From RGIG3528 sp045598045 (GTDB lineage Bacteria; Bacillota; Clostridia; Lachnospirales; Lachnospiraceae), in assembly GCA_045598045.1 (NCBI GenBank), contig JAZLLG010000043.1, positions 1 through 64,000 of the forward strand: a stretch of 64,000 nucleotides of DNA, read 5' to 3'. Both the position numbers and the translations under genes were made by a program. Within the stretch, counting starts at the first letter, position 1. The number at the start of each line of letters is the position of its first letter. The notes under the pieces were generated by a model. The model did not search any database. It was given only the letters and a program-made list of their open reading frames with translations, and had not been told where the DNA came from. Positions 1 to 7,605 of the stretch are shown here, piece by piece.

Positions 1-312
1 GATTAAAGACTTTGGTTCTTTAAGAAATGCATACCGCATAAATTCCTTCTGTGCTTCCGTTTCTACAAGCTTTTGAACACAAGCCTCCGTTTGTTCGGTC
101 AAAGTATCAAGTACCTCTTCCTGAGCCTCTACAGAGGCTGAAACGGTTGCTAACTGCGATGTTAATGCTTCCAGCGTTTCTGCTTTCTGTTTGATAAAGA
201 ACTCCTTCGACCAATCACTATTTCGGCCCTTTTCAATTTCCTTAAGACTTTCTCCCTCAAAGATTTCCGGATGATCTTCCATATCTTTCTCTGCATAAAG
301 ATAATTGCCGGG
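1..312 (-). CDS. Partial coiled-coil ORF of unknown function (runs off the left edge)
   Basis: An open minus-strand frame runs from about position 312 off the window at base 1. It contains about 100 residues rich in Glu, Lys, Gln and Ala, beginning near LYAEKDMEDHPEIFEGE and continuing as a predicted long amphipathic helix (for example SQLATVSASVEAQEEVLDTL). An in-frame stop lies just upstream at 316-318, and no ribosome binding site is visible, so the visible 5' end may be a recombination junction rather than a start codon. I do not recognise the family. It ends exactly where a plus-strand integrase tail begins, so an origin in a mobile element is plausible but unproven. Confidence 0.4.
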
Positions 313-396
313 CACTCAGGCGCTATGTCACTTACCGAAAAGGTTTATACACACCTGGACATAGAAGTATTAGTAGCAGAAATCAATAAAATATAG
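304..396 (+). pseudogene. C-terminal remnant of a tyrosine recombinase (integrase)
   Basis: The plus strand reads IIAGHSGAMSLTEKVYTHLD and then about ten more residues to a TAG stop at 394-396. The GHS motif followed about 12 residues later by VYTHL matches the last catalytic box of phage/ICE tyrosine recombinases, where the His and the Tyr nucleophile lie. Nothing upstream in this frame resembles the rest of an integrase, and that DNA instead carries an open frame on the opposite strand. I therefore read it as a truncated relic created by a rearrangement. The 5' limit is approximate. Confidence 0.55.
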
Positions 397-483
397 TGAG
401 ATTTTTGTTCCCTACGTGTGTCCTACTTGTTCCTTACGGTACAATTTTTTCCACTTTTCAGTGCTTCTCACGGCAATCACATA

Positions 484-522
484 TAAAAGAAAAACCCCGG
501 AAATACTGGATTTCCGAGGTTT
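484..522 (-). terminator. Rho-independent terminator of rplM-rpsI
   Basis: A hairpin at 492-522 has arms AAACC-c-CGGAAAT and ATTTCCG-a-GGTTT around a 5-nt loop. On the minus strand it is followed by a T-rich tract (TTTTTCTTTT). It lies about 27 bases past the rpsI stop codon. Confidence 0.85.
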
Positions 523-548
523 GTAAATTCTCTGAAATATTCTCTTGA

Positions 549-953
549 TTATCTCTTGCTGAACTGAGGTGCACGACGTGCTGCTTTGAGGCCGTACTTC
601 TTTCTTTCCTTCATACGAGGATCTCTTGTAAGGAAACCTGCCTTCTTGAGTACAGGTCTGTACTCAGCGTCTGCCTGGCAAAGGGCACGGGAAATACCGT
701 GACGGATTGCGCCTGCTTGACCTGTGAAACCGCCGCCATGAACAGAACAAATAACATCAAACTTGTCTGATGTTGATGTAAGTCCGAGAGGCTGGCGAAC
801 AACCATCTTAAGTGTTTCAAGTCCGAAATACTCATCGAGGTCGCGCTTGTTAATTGTAACTTTTCCTGTTCCGGGAACAAGGTATACTCTAGCTACGGAG
901 CTCTTTCTTCTTCCTGTTCCGTAGTATCTTGCTGATTTAGATGCTTTAGCCAT
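549..953 (-). CDS. rpsI: 30S ribosomal protein S9
   Basis: This 134-residue protein of the small-subunit head begins after a Ser/Lys-rich N-terminus with the family block YYGTGRRKSSVARVYL. It ends in the basic tail RRAPQFSKR, whose terminal Lys-Arg reaches the P-site tRNA in known ribosomes. The length is normal for Firmicutes. It lies 18 bases after rplM in the classic L13-S9 pair and is preceded by a GGAGG-type site. A terminator follows directly. Confidence 0.98.
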   Translation of the reverse strand: MAKASKSARYYGTGRRKSSVARVYLVPGTGKVTINKRDLDEYFGLETLKMVVRQPLGLTSTSDKFDVICSVHGGGFTGQAGAIRHGISRALCQADAEYRPVLKKAGFLTRDPRMKERKKYGLKAARRAPQFSKR

Positions 954-971
954 TTTTTTCCTCCCTCCTGA

Positions 972-1403
972 TTACTTAAGTACTAATACTTCGGGCTTCT
1001 GAGCCTGGTTCTCATGCTCAGGACCTGCGTATACATGTAACTTGTCAACCATCTTTCTTCCAAGAGGTCCCTTGGGAAGCATGCCCTTTACAGCGAGTGT
1101 AACAACATCACAAGGTGTCTTCTCGAGCATCTCACGAAGCGTAACTTCTGTTGTGCCGCCGGCATACTTTGAATGTGTGAAGTAAAGCTTCTGATCAAGC
1201 TTCTTACCTGTAACCTTAACCTTTGCAGCGTTAACGATGATTACGTTGTCGCCTAAATCGAGGTAAGGAGTGTAAACAGGCTTATTCTTGCCCTTTAAGA
1301 TCTGCGCAACTGCAGATGCAAGGCGTCCTAATGTCTGTCCTTCAGCGTCGATAACATACCATTTCTTCTCAACGTCAGCAGGACTAGCGATATAAGTCTT
1401 CAT
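972..1403 (-). CDS. rplM: 50S ribosomal protein L13
   Basis: This 143-residue protein is an early-assembling large-subunit component. Recognisable blocks are KKWYVIDAEGQTLGRLAS near the N-terminus and GMLPKGPLGRKM near residue 108. The ATG at 1403 has TTTTGGAGGAATCGCA upstream, a strong ribosome binding site. It is the first gene of a two-gene transcript with rpsI and has a consensus promoter about 75 bases upstream. In Bacillus-type genomes truA would precede it directly; here a seven-gene block intervenes. Confidence 0.98.
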   Translation of the reverse strand: MKTYIASPADVEKKWYVIDAEGQTLGRLASAVAQILKGKNKPVYTPYLDLGDNVIIVNAAKVKVTGKKLDQKLYFTHSKYAGGTTEVTLREMLEKTPCDVVTLAVKGMLPKGPLGRKMVDKLHVYAGPEHENQAQKPEVLVLK

Positions 1404-1439
1404 TGCGATTCCTCCAAAATTTTATAGTCTTTTCGTCAA

Positions 1440-1455
1440 TCGGGCATTTACCCGA
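1440..1455 (-). promoter_or_regulatory. Small hairpin in the rplM leader
   Basis: TCGGG-CATTTA-CCCGA forms a 5-bp stem in the untranslated leader between the promoter and the rplM start. Firmicute rplM leaders include a known L13-binding leader family; this short hairpin sits where that element would be, but I cannot confirm a match to the family from sequence alone. Confidence 0.4.
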
Positions 1456-1477
1456 CTCATTAAAGTGAACGTGTGTG

Positions 1478-1506
1478 ATTATAACTTGCAGCCTTTATCC
1501 TGTCAA
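1478..1506 (-). promoter_or_regulatory. Sigma-A promoter of rplM-rpsI
   Basis: On the minus strand TTGACA (1501-1506) and TATAAT (1478-1483) are separated by exactly 17 bases. Both hexamers match the consensus perfectly. The predicted start near 1471 gives a leader of about 68 nt. Confidence 0.85.
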
Positions 1507-1715
1507 CATCAAATTGACTTAAATTTACCAAAAATCGCAAAAAACTTTTGTGTACATGTGTAAATATCATTTTGATTATTACTTTTGATTCTATATTAGC
1601 TATTTTATTCTACCGGCAAATGAATAAAGACCTTCTCACCGATTGCAAGGTAAAAAGGTCTTTATTAAAAGGCTATGTAAAAATATACTTATATGCTTTA
1701 TAAAGGATCTGCGGC
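1507..1715. other. Gap between anti-sigma gene and rplM promoter, with a 12-bp inverted repeat
   Basis: The region contains AATAAAGACCTT (1623-1634) and its perfect complement (1655-1666) around a 20-nt loop. There is no T-tract directly after the stem on the minus strand, so it may be a weak terminator for the upstream operon, a processing site or a protein-binding palindrome. I see no gene here. Confidence 0.5.
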
Positions 1716-2663
1716 CTATTCAACCACAAAACTCATTCCAAGTACCAATGAAGTTTCATCATCGGGGCCCTTTTTCCGTTTTATGAATTCCTGAATGATT
1801 CGATATGCGCCGGGATCAAGTTTACCTATGACAAACTCCGGATAGGTTAAGCACCTGATTTCACCGGGCTTCACTTCAAATATTTCACCTGTCGATCCCG
1901 GTCCGATTCCACTGTATGCGTAATCGCACCAATCTCCATCCACAAGTACATCAATGAACCATTCCGGGCCGGCAATAATCGTCTCAGACCCGTTGTTGGT
2001 AACAATGAAGCTGATTCCGTTTTCATCAACACCGGCGAACTCATAAAGCACATCGCTCGTTTCTTTAACGGCAGGTTTCTCCGGACGCTCACCACCACCG
2101 CTGCCGTTGCATAACTCCGAAGCCGCTCCGGTTATTTCCAAACCACCGTTACTAAAAAGCCCATCGCTTTCGTTTTGTGCACCTGCGCTTTTGTCCTCAA
2201 ACCCAAGCGCGAAATTTTGCATTTCCGAATTCTCAATTCCATTCGGCTCATTTACTTCAGCATTGACGTTCGAAGTGTAAAAATCATCACCTGAAGAAGC
2301 CTCATCTGCCAAGCACTCGCCATCCTCCGCAGTATTCCAGGCCTCAGCGCTTTTCCTGTATGTTCCGGGTGCCGCAGTAGTCATTATTTCGTAATCATAC
2401 TCATCAGACTCCGTGTTTGATTGCATTGTACTGAAGGAAGGTGCGGCATAATCGGCACTCTTCATAGAGACTCCGCGCACATTTTTAAGAACATTTACTC
2501 CCACCACCAGAACAAGTGCAGCCGCAGCGACGCACGAAGCGTACTTAACCCACCTGATGTAGCTTACTTTGCGTGAACGGGGAGCCATACGCAGCTTATT
2601 TGTTTGTTCGATTAAGTCGTCGTCAAGAAATGACAACGCTTCTGATATCTGTTCTTTTTTCAT
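1716..2663 (-). CDS. Putative membrane anti-sigma factor with C-terminal Ig-like domain
   Basis: The 315-residue protein starts 1 nt after the stop of an ECF sigma gene, so the two are translationally linked. The cytoplasmic N-terminus (about 1-40) is helical and starts MKKEQISEALSFLDDDLIE, resembling N-termini of clostridial anti-sigma and DUF4179-type proteins. One membrane segment spans about 41-59. A long acidic, Ser/Asn-rich linker (about 65-200) follows. The end (about 205-315) reads like the bacterial Ig-like domain found on clostridial lipoproteins (ISFIVTNNGSETI, EVKPGEIRCL, LDPGAYRII). Inference: it holds the sigma factor at the membrane and senses an envelope signal through the Ig-like domain. 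No zinc-binding HxxxCxxC anti-sigma motif is seen, so the role rests on context and topology. Confidence 0.65.
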   Translation of the reverse strand: MKKEQISEALSFLDDDLIEQTNKLRMAPRSRKVSYIRWVKYASCVAAAALVLVVGVNVLKNVRGVSMKSADYAAPSFSTMQSNTESDEYDYEIMTTAAPGTYRKSAEAWNTAEDGECLADEASSGDDFYTSNVNAEVNEPNGIENSEMQNFALGFEDKSAGAQNESDGLFSNGGLEITGAASELCNGSGGGERPEKPAVKETSDVLYEFAGVDENGISFIVTNNGSETIIAGPEWFIDVLVDGDWCDYAYSGIGPGSTGEIFEVKPGEIRCLTYPEFVIGKLDPGAYRIIQEFIKRKKGPDDETSLVLGMSFVVE

Positions 2664-2664
2664 A

Positions 2665-3225
2665 TCAGACCGTAAAGCCCTCCTGTTCCAAATATTCTTT
2701 AAGCTTCTGTCTTGTACGGAAGAGAATCATCTTTGCCTTTGCTTCCGTCATGCCGTTGTATTCGGCAACATCCTTTAAGGAATCCGAATAATAATATCGC
2801 CCGATGAAAAGATTACGGGCATCTTCTTTCTGTTCCTTAAGGAATGTATTGATTACCTCACCAAGCCGCTTCACTTCGAGATTTTCCTCAACCGTCGACG
2901 TTCCGGGAACACACTCCTCAAGTTCATCAAGACTGGAGCAATACTCCGAAGGTATTCGTTTATCTGCATGTTTCCGCCGATATATGTCAATGGCATGGCC
3001 TCTTGTAATCTTTCCAAGGAATGTGGAAAGGACCTCCGGCTTGTGAGGCGGAATGGAATTCCAAGCCGAAAGATATGTATCATTGACGCTTTCCTCCGCA
3101 TCCTCATTGTTAAAGAGAATGTTGTTGGCAATCTTCATGAGATACTTGTCATATTTTGTTTTGCTTTCAGAGATTGCAGCTTCGTTTCTGTCGAAATAAA
3201 GCTGAACGATTTCTTCATCTTTCAT
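2665..3225 (-). CDS. ECF-type RNA polymerase sigma factor
   Basis: The 186-residue product from the ATG at 3225 carries sigma-70 region 2 (NNEDAEESVNDTYLSAWNSI, then ITRGHAIDIYRRK) and region 4 (LFIGRYYYSDSLKDVAEYNG, then AKMILFRTRQKLKEYL). A longer frame begins at a GTG at 3300 but lacks a ribosome binding site. The internal ATG (MKDEEIVQLYFDRNEAAI) fits where related sigma factors begin, and it lies just downstream of an ECF-like promoter. The gene abuts the putative anti-sigma gene, the usual regulator pair. It probably transcribes itself and perhaps other genes of the surface cluster. Confidence 0.88.
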   Translation of the reverse strand: MKDEEIVQLYFDRNEAAISESKTKYDKYLMKIANNILFNNEDAEESVNDTYLSAWNSIPPHKPEVLSTFLGKITRGHAIDIYRRKHADKRIPSEYCSSLDELEECVPGTSTVEENLEVKRLGEVINTFLKEQKEDARNLFIGRYYYSDSLKDVAEYNGMTEAKAKMILFRTRQKLKEYLEQEGFTV

Positions 3226-3242
3226 TAACGTCTGCCCTATAA

Positions 3243-3268
3243 CACGAAAAACTTTTTCCTTCGTTTCA
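3243..3268 (-). promoter_or_regulatory. Candidate ECF-sigma promoter (autoregulation)
   Basis: TGAAAC (3263-3268) and CGTG (3243-3246) are separated by exactly 16 bases on the minus strand. This matches the layout of ECF promoters of the sigma-W type (TGAAAC, 16-17 bases, CGTA). It lies 18 bases before the preferred start of the ECF sigma gene. The implied leader is very short, which is a weakness, and the site overlaps the region coding for the alternative longer N-terminus. Confidence 0.4.
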
Positions 3269-3321
3269 AACTTCAAAAATAAATTATCAAAATACGTCAC
3301 TATGCCTGACGTTTGATGATA

Positions 3322-4497
3322 TCACTCAACAACAAAAGCAAGAGGAAGTCTCCAGGATGCATTTGCGTAATAAAATGTAACACTTGTCATAAGGTATTCA
3401 CCATTACAGTACATACTTGACGAACTGCCGCCGTCAAGGTTTGCTGCATTAACCGCACCATATTCCTTCATAATGCCGATAAGGTCAGTTGCCGATGCCC
3501 CCAAATGTCCTGATGTACCTCTTCCATCGGTAACAAGCATAAGTATTGCACCATCATTTCGTTGTCCGATTACGGTACGAGGATTAAGTCCGGATCCCAT
3601 ACCGTTCATTTCACGTTCCTGTCCGTTAATAATAAGCTGCACAAAATGATTGTTCTTATCACTCGCTTCTTCCTGGAAGCAGCAGGCGTCTCTGATGCCT
3701 TTGTCCTGTACAAGCTGCTCAACATCCGCTTTTGACATGCCATCAATGTTATCGATGGTGAGAATATTGTCATTATTCATTCCGATAAGTACGAGTCCTC
3801 TTGTTGCCGAAGGGTCGTTCATAAGAATCTGTCCGTGGCTTACGACAACTCCGATGGGTTTTCCGCCCGAATTATTGGAGCTGACATAAATGCCGCCGTT
3901 TATGCCCGCAACAGCTCCGGCCTGTTTTACAATAACATCAAGATTTTCTCCTTGATCTTTCCAAGGATATATGCACTCGATTTTTACTCTTGAAGGATCT
4001 TCAATGATAAGCATTGTGCCCGCAAAAGTTCTCCCGGCAATTTTAACCTTCCTGATGCCGTTCCCAAGGTCTTCACCCGGCATACTGTCATAACTTGCCG
4101 TACCCGTATCTGTCCTGCCTGCTATGGAGCCGGCGTCAAACTCGGTAAACTCCTCTCGCACTATTTCGGAAGAAGTCTGTCCGGTCGATGATTCATCGGG
4201 ATTTGTTTTCTTGATTGAAATCAGCGACTCATCAACTTCACCATCGAACTTTTCCATGGAGTTTCCTTCAACAATACTGTTGATTTCATCCGATGTCAGA
4301 TACCATGATGCAAGGAATTTAAGCTGTCCCGTCTCAAGAATGGTGCTTACAAACATCTTTCTTGCAGACTGTGACGCGCCCTTACATATCATACTTCCGA
4401 GAAGATATACCGTCAGGAAGAGCACAGCCAAAAATGTACCAAGCACGGCAAATATGTACCCTATTACTTTAAAAAATCCTGTTTTTTTCTTTTCCAT
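3322..4497 (-). CDS. Membrane-anchored NAGPA-type phosphodiester glycosidase family protein
   Basis: The 391-residue protein has one N-terminal membrane segment (about 9-35) and a Ser/Thr-rich spacer. A C-terminal domain (about 145-391) carries the family landmarks GINGGIY (198-204), NPRTVIGQR (305-313), VTDGR (322-326) and NLDGGSSSSM (353-362). The family is named for the enzyme that removes N-acetylglucosamine from phosphodiester-linked mannose; bacterial relatives act outside the cell on sugar-phosphate polymers. It starts directly next to the stop of the preceding gene and precedes the ECF sigma gene by less than 100 bases. Predicted role: trimming of a phosphodiester-linked surface glycan. 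The substrate is unknown. Confidence 0.85.
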   Translation of the reverse strand: MEKKKTGFFKVIGYIFAVLGTFLAVLFLTVYLLGSMICKGASQSARKMFVSTILETGQLKFLASWYLTSDEINSIVEGNSMEKFDGEVDESLISIKKTNPDESSTGQTSSEIVREEFTEFDAGSIAGRTDTGTASYDSMPGEDLGNGIRKVKIAGRTFAGTMLIIEDPSRVKIECIYPWKDQGENLDVIVKQAGAVAGINGGIYVSSNNSGGKPIGVVVSHGQILMNDPSATRGLVLIGMNNDNILTIDNIDGMSKADVEQLVQDKGIRDACCFQEEASDKNNHFVQLIINGQEREMNGMGSGLNPRTVIGQRNDGAILMLVTDGRGTSGHLGASATDLIGIMKEYGAVNAANLDGGSSSSMYCNGEYLMTSVTFYYANASWRLPLAFVVE

Positions 4498-5976
4498 TTA
4501 GTCCTCACCCGACTGATTCCCTTCAGTCTCAAGGTTATCAATAAGTTCCGCAAGAAGCCATTTTGTACTATCCTCAGAACCGTCATAATCCTTATTTCTC
4601 AGGAAGTAGCACGTGCTGTTAAGCTTATCTCTGTCGCCTTTAAGTTCAAACTCTTTTCCATTCGTCCTCAACATAATCTTTTCGAAACTTATGTCGCATG
4701 AGAAAAAGTCATCACTGTATTTTACGAAATTACCAATGTGTTCTTCCGCAAATGCGGGATTAGGAAGCGTATGTGCCGAAATAAAGGTAATATCAACACT
4801 CTTGGCATACTTAACCGCAACCTGATCCAAATATGAATCCGCAACAAGAACCTTTCTTATCTGTCCAAGTCCCCTGTCGCCGGGTTCAGCACCGTTATCA
4901 TGGTATTCACCCGTTTTGACGTCGTACTTGTATATATCCTTTGTAAGGAACAAACTCCACATCTGGGCAATCTGTAAAAGTTCATCCGTATCTGCCATTT
5001 CAGTAGGAACCTCGTTCAGACTTGTCTGCTCGGTTATCTCAATTGATTCTCCGTTATAAGCATATTCAATGCTTTTCCCAAGGTTATCGACAATATTGAA
5101 CTCCGGATGCGTAAGCGACTTCGGAAGCTCATACGTAATAAACGTCGGCATATCCGCAAAATCCTTGCAATATTCGTATTTCGGGTTTTCATCGTATTTT
5201 ACGATATATTTTGCTACATTCACATCCCCGAGATGAATCTCGAAGTTGGAAGGAATTTTCACAATAATATCGTAATAAGTAAGTGTATCCCCAAACGGGT
5301 AATCAACCGTACATCCATAGCAGTCTGATACACAAAAAACAGGATCTGTATCGGTAGACTCAAAGGCGTACTTTATCATTCCGTCATCTGCCTTTTCTCC
5401 TGACAGAACTTCGTCACCGTACTTAACCATATATTCTTCGGGAAGGACAAAGGTGTATCTGTATTTTTTAATCACTATTTCGGTTGGTTCTTCCGTAGGT
5501 GTCGGAGTGTTCTCCGCGACAGCTGCGGTAGGGACCGGAGCTTCTGCATAAATCGGCTTTATCCCCGAAAGCTTCCAATCATAAACCGTCAAAATGGCCA
5601 TAACAACTTCGGAAGATTCACTCTCAAGATAAACCTGAGCCACAAGCTCATCATCTGCATAAACCCCATATGACTGATCGGTTTCGGAATAGCTTCCCGA
5701 AAGAATCTTGTAAGTCCAGTTTTCTGCATTTTTAAGCTTCTCAACATAAGCTTCCTGTTCTTCCATCGGCAGCAGATTCATGTTGAGTACAAAAGGAAGT
5801 TCATCATTCAAAGCCGCTTCCTTTAACACCTGAATTTGCTTTGTGACAACCTGCTCCGGTTGTGACGCTTCGTATCGCAGAAGCGATTTTTCCACATATG
5901 CCAGAAGAATGACTCCAAGCAGTATAAAAATGCACGTTATTATTTTGTAAGTATTCCAGAAACCACCTTTTTTCAT
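4498..5976 (-). CDS. Membrane-anchored extracellular protein of unknown function
   Basis: I do not recognise this 492-residue protein. It has one N-terminal membrane segment (about 10-28), a helical stretch with an acidic character (about 30-140) and a short Thr-Pro linker (around 145-165, ENTPTPTEEPTE). A large domain follows, with many aromatic and acidic residues and a Cys pair (CVSDCYGC). The C-terminal part from about 340 (RKVLVADSYLDQVAVKYAKS) looks like a separate alpha/beta segment. It abuts genes on both sides and shares their design of one anchor plus linker plus exported domain. It probably works with the CapA, SH3b and glycosidase proteins at the cell surface. Confidence 0.7.
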   Translation of the reverse strand: MKKGGFWNTYKIITCIFILLGVILLAYVEKSLLRYEASQPEQVVTKQIQVLKEAALNDELPFVLNMNLLPMEEQEAYVEKLKNAENWTYKILSGSYSETDQSYGVYADDELVAQVYLESESSEVVMAILTVYDWKLSGIKPIYAEAPVPTAAVAENTPTPTEEPTEIVIKKYRYTFVLPEEYMVKYGDEVLSGEKADDGMIKYAFESTDTDPVFCVSDCYGCTVDYPFGDTLTYYDIIVKIPSNFEIHLGDVNVAKYIVKYDENPKYEYCKDFADMPTFITYELPKSLTHPEFNIVDNLGKSIEYAYNGESIEITEQTSLNEVPTEMADTDELLQIAQMWSLFLTKDIYKYDVKTGEYHDNGAEPGDRGLGQIRKVLVADSYLDQVAVKYAKSVDITFISAHTLPNPAFAEEHIGNFVKYSDDFFSCDISFEKIMLRTNGKEFELKGDRDKLNSTCYFLRNKDYDGSEDSTKWLLAELIDNLETEGNQSGED

Positions 5977-7605
5977 TTAATGGGTTTGCTTCCTTCCTCG
6001 CCGCCTTTTCCATCTGCGGCAGCTTTGTTTTTTAATTCTCAAATAAAGCGGAACAAGAAGACCTATGCTCACAATCGATGCAAGCAACAGCCATCCGTTC
6101 TCATTAATGTACTCTATATCCCCACGTCCTGTAATATTCTGCCAGAATGTTGCCGGCAGCTCATTTACCACCTCAGGTTCCTGAGTTACGGTTATCGGTA
6201 TTTTCGTAGGAAAAGCCGTGGGCGTCGGAGTAACCTTTTTCGTCGGTGTCGTTAACGGATGTTCATACACATCGATTTCCAGCACTGATGGCAGATTAAC
6301 CTCTGGCATGGTCGGTGTCGGCGTCGGTGTATATGTAACAACCGGATTCATATATGACATTGCGACCCAGCCCTTTGTCATATCTTCCAGTGTTACGCTT
6401 CCCCAGTCGGTTCCTGTAGTTCCCTTAACAAATTCAAACATTTCCACTATCGTGTCGTTGGCAAAGGTACCGATGATGTCCGTATTAGTACTGTAGGATT
6501 GTCGAATATTAAGCTTGTTGTTTACCTTAACCTGATACTGTCCCGGAGGATAATCGGCCGGAATCGGCGTATTTGTGGGCGTTGGAGTGATTGTCGCAAC
6601 AAGAGTAAGATACTCCATGGCAACCCATCCCGAACCATTGTCATTAGGTACGAGCCCCCAATGATGGCCGTTTTCGTTATAGACAAAGTCCAATATCTCA
6701 ATTTCTGTTCCGGAAGCCATTTTTGATACTATCTCGGAAGAAGTACTCGTATCTCCTCGAAGATTAAGATTAGTTCCCTTTTCGGTATTTACGGAATAAA
6801 CGCCGATTGTATAGTTAGCCGGTTTGGGAGAAATTGTAGGTGTGGGTGTTCTTGTTGCCTTCGGCTTCGGTGTGGAAGTAGGAAGGTTCTTTATCAATTC
6901 GGCCACCTTGTCAGAATCCGGCTGGCCATCAAAGTAGCTGTAATAGTTCTTATAAACCTTAGCATAATTTATCGAACCGAATTTGCTTGCAAACTCAGAC
7001 CACGTAAGTGTTGTAAAGTCGCTGATTTTACACTTTCCAACCCAGTTGTTGTCTATGTATGTTACCGTGCCTCTGTCGTAATTGACAGCCATAAGAACGA
7101 TAGAGTGTTCGGAACCACGAACTCTAATGTGAGTTCCCGGATGCAGTATATCCGCATTCTCAACGAACCACTTCTTAACACCGTCTTTACCGACTTTTCC
7201 TGGCCCGGAAATGTTCTTAAACTTACTACTGTTCGTAAACTCGTTGCAACCGAACAGAACCTGCTGAATGTACATTGCATATCCCATGCATTGTACAGCC
7301 CTCAAGTCACACTTCTCGCCGTCAATCACAACGTACCTCAGGCAGTTACACTTTGAACCGCTCGCAACACAGTTTCCGCGGCCATGACACGTACACGCCT
7401 TACCGTTCTTCGAAAAATAATCTCCCGGTCCGTACATGTCAAAAGCATAATTCAACCGTTGTACGATGTAATCGTCCGTACTGTACAAGTCGCCATATCC
7501 TGCGTAAACGATATATTCCTCGGATACGGCAGGAAAGAACGCTGTAAGCAGCTGCGTCAGCAACACCAGCACTATTAACTTGGCCAGTCTCCTTTTGTTA
7601 ATCAT
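5977..7605 (-). CDS. Exported Cys-rich protein with two SH3b domains and C-terminal anchor
   Basis: From the ATG at 7605 the product is 542 residues; an ATG at 7620 also exists but lacks a good ribosome binding site. Order of parts: signal peptide (about 1-30); a Cys-rich domain (about 35-225) with CTCHGRGNC, QCMGYAMYIQ, SEHSIVLMAV and TYIDNNW, a pattern suggesting a Cys-His-Asp/Asn papain-like peptidase or amidase; a TP-rich linker; SH3b 1 (about 267-335, LNLRGD to GWVAMEYL); a linker; SH3b 2 (about 355-420, LNIRQS to GWVAMSYM); a TP linker; LPATF near 483; a membrane helix (about 504-522); and a basic tail. SH3b repeats usually bind cell wall. The start overlaps the end of the capA gene. 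The peptidase reading is tentative. Confidence 0.75.
   Translation of the reverse strand: MINKRRLAKLIVLVLLTQLLTAFFPAVSEEYIVYAGYGDLYSTDDYIVQRLNYAFDMYGPGDYFSKNGKACTCHGRGNCVASGSKCNCLRYVVIDGEKCDLRAVQCMGYAMYIQQVLFGCNEFTNSSKFKNISGPGKVGKDGVKKWFVENADILHPGTHIRVRGSEHSIVLMAVNYDRGTVTYIDNNWVGKCKISDFTTLTWSEFASKFGSINYAKVYKNYYSYFDGQPDSDKVAELIKNLPTSTPKPKATRTPTPTISPKPANYTIGVYSVNTEKGTNLNLRGDTSTSSEIVSKMASGTEIEILDFVYNENGHHWGLVPNDNGSGWVAMEYLTLVATITPTPTNTPIPADYPPGQYQVKVNNKLNIRQSYSTNTDIIGTFANDTIVEMFEFVKGTTGTDWGSVTLEDMTKGWVAMSYMNPVVTYTPTPTPTMPEVNLPSVLEIDVYEHPLTTPTKKVTPTPTAFPTKIPITVTQEPEVVNELPATFWQNITGRGDIEYINENGWLLLASIVSIGLLVPLYLRIKKQSCRRWKRRRGRKQTH

Noticed and set aside
1623..1666. Standard terminator after the anti-sigma gene
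   Set aside because: The 12-bp stem is perfect but no T-tract follows directly; kept only as an inverted repeat.
5977..7605. LPxTG sortase substrate
   Set aside because: The motif reads LPATF and is 16 residues away from the membrane helix; noted as sortase-like but not called.
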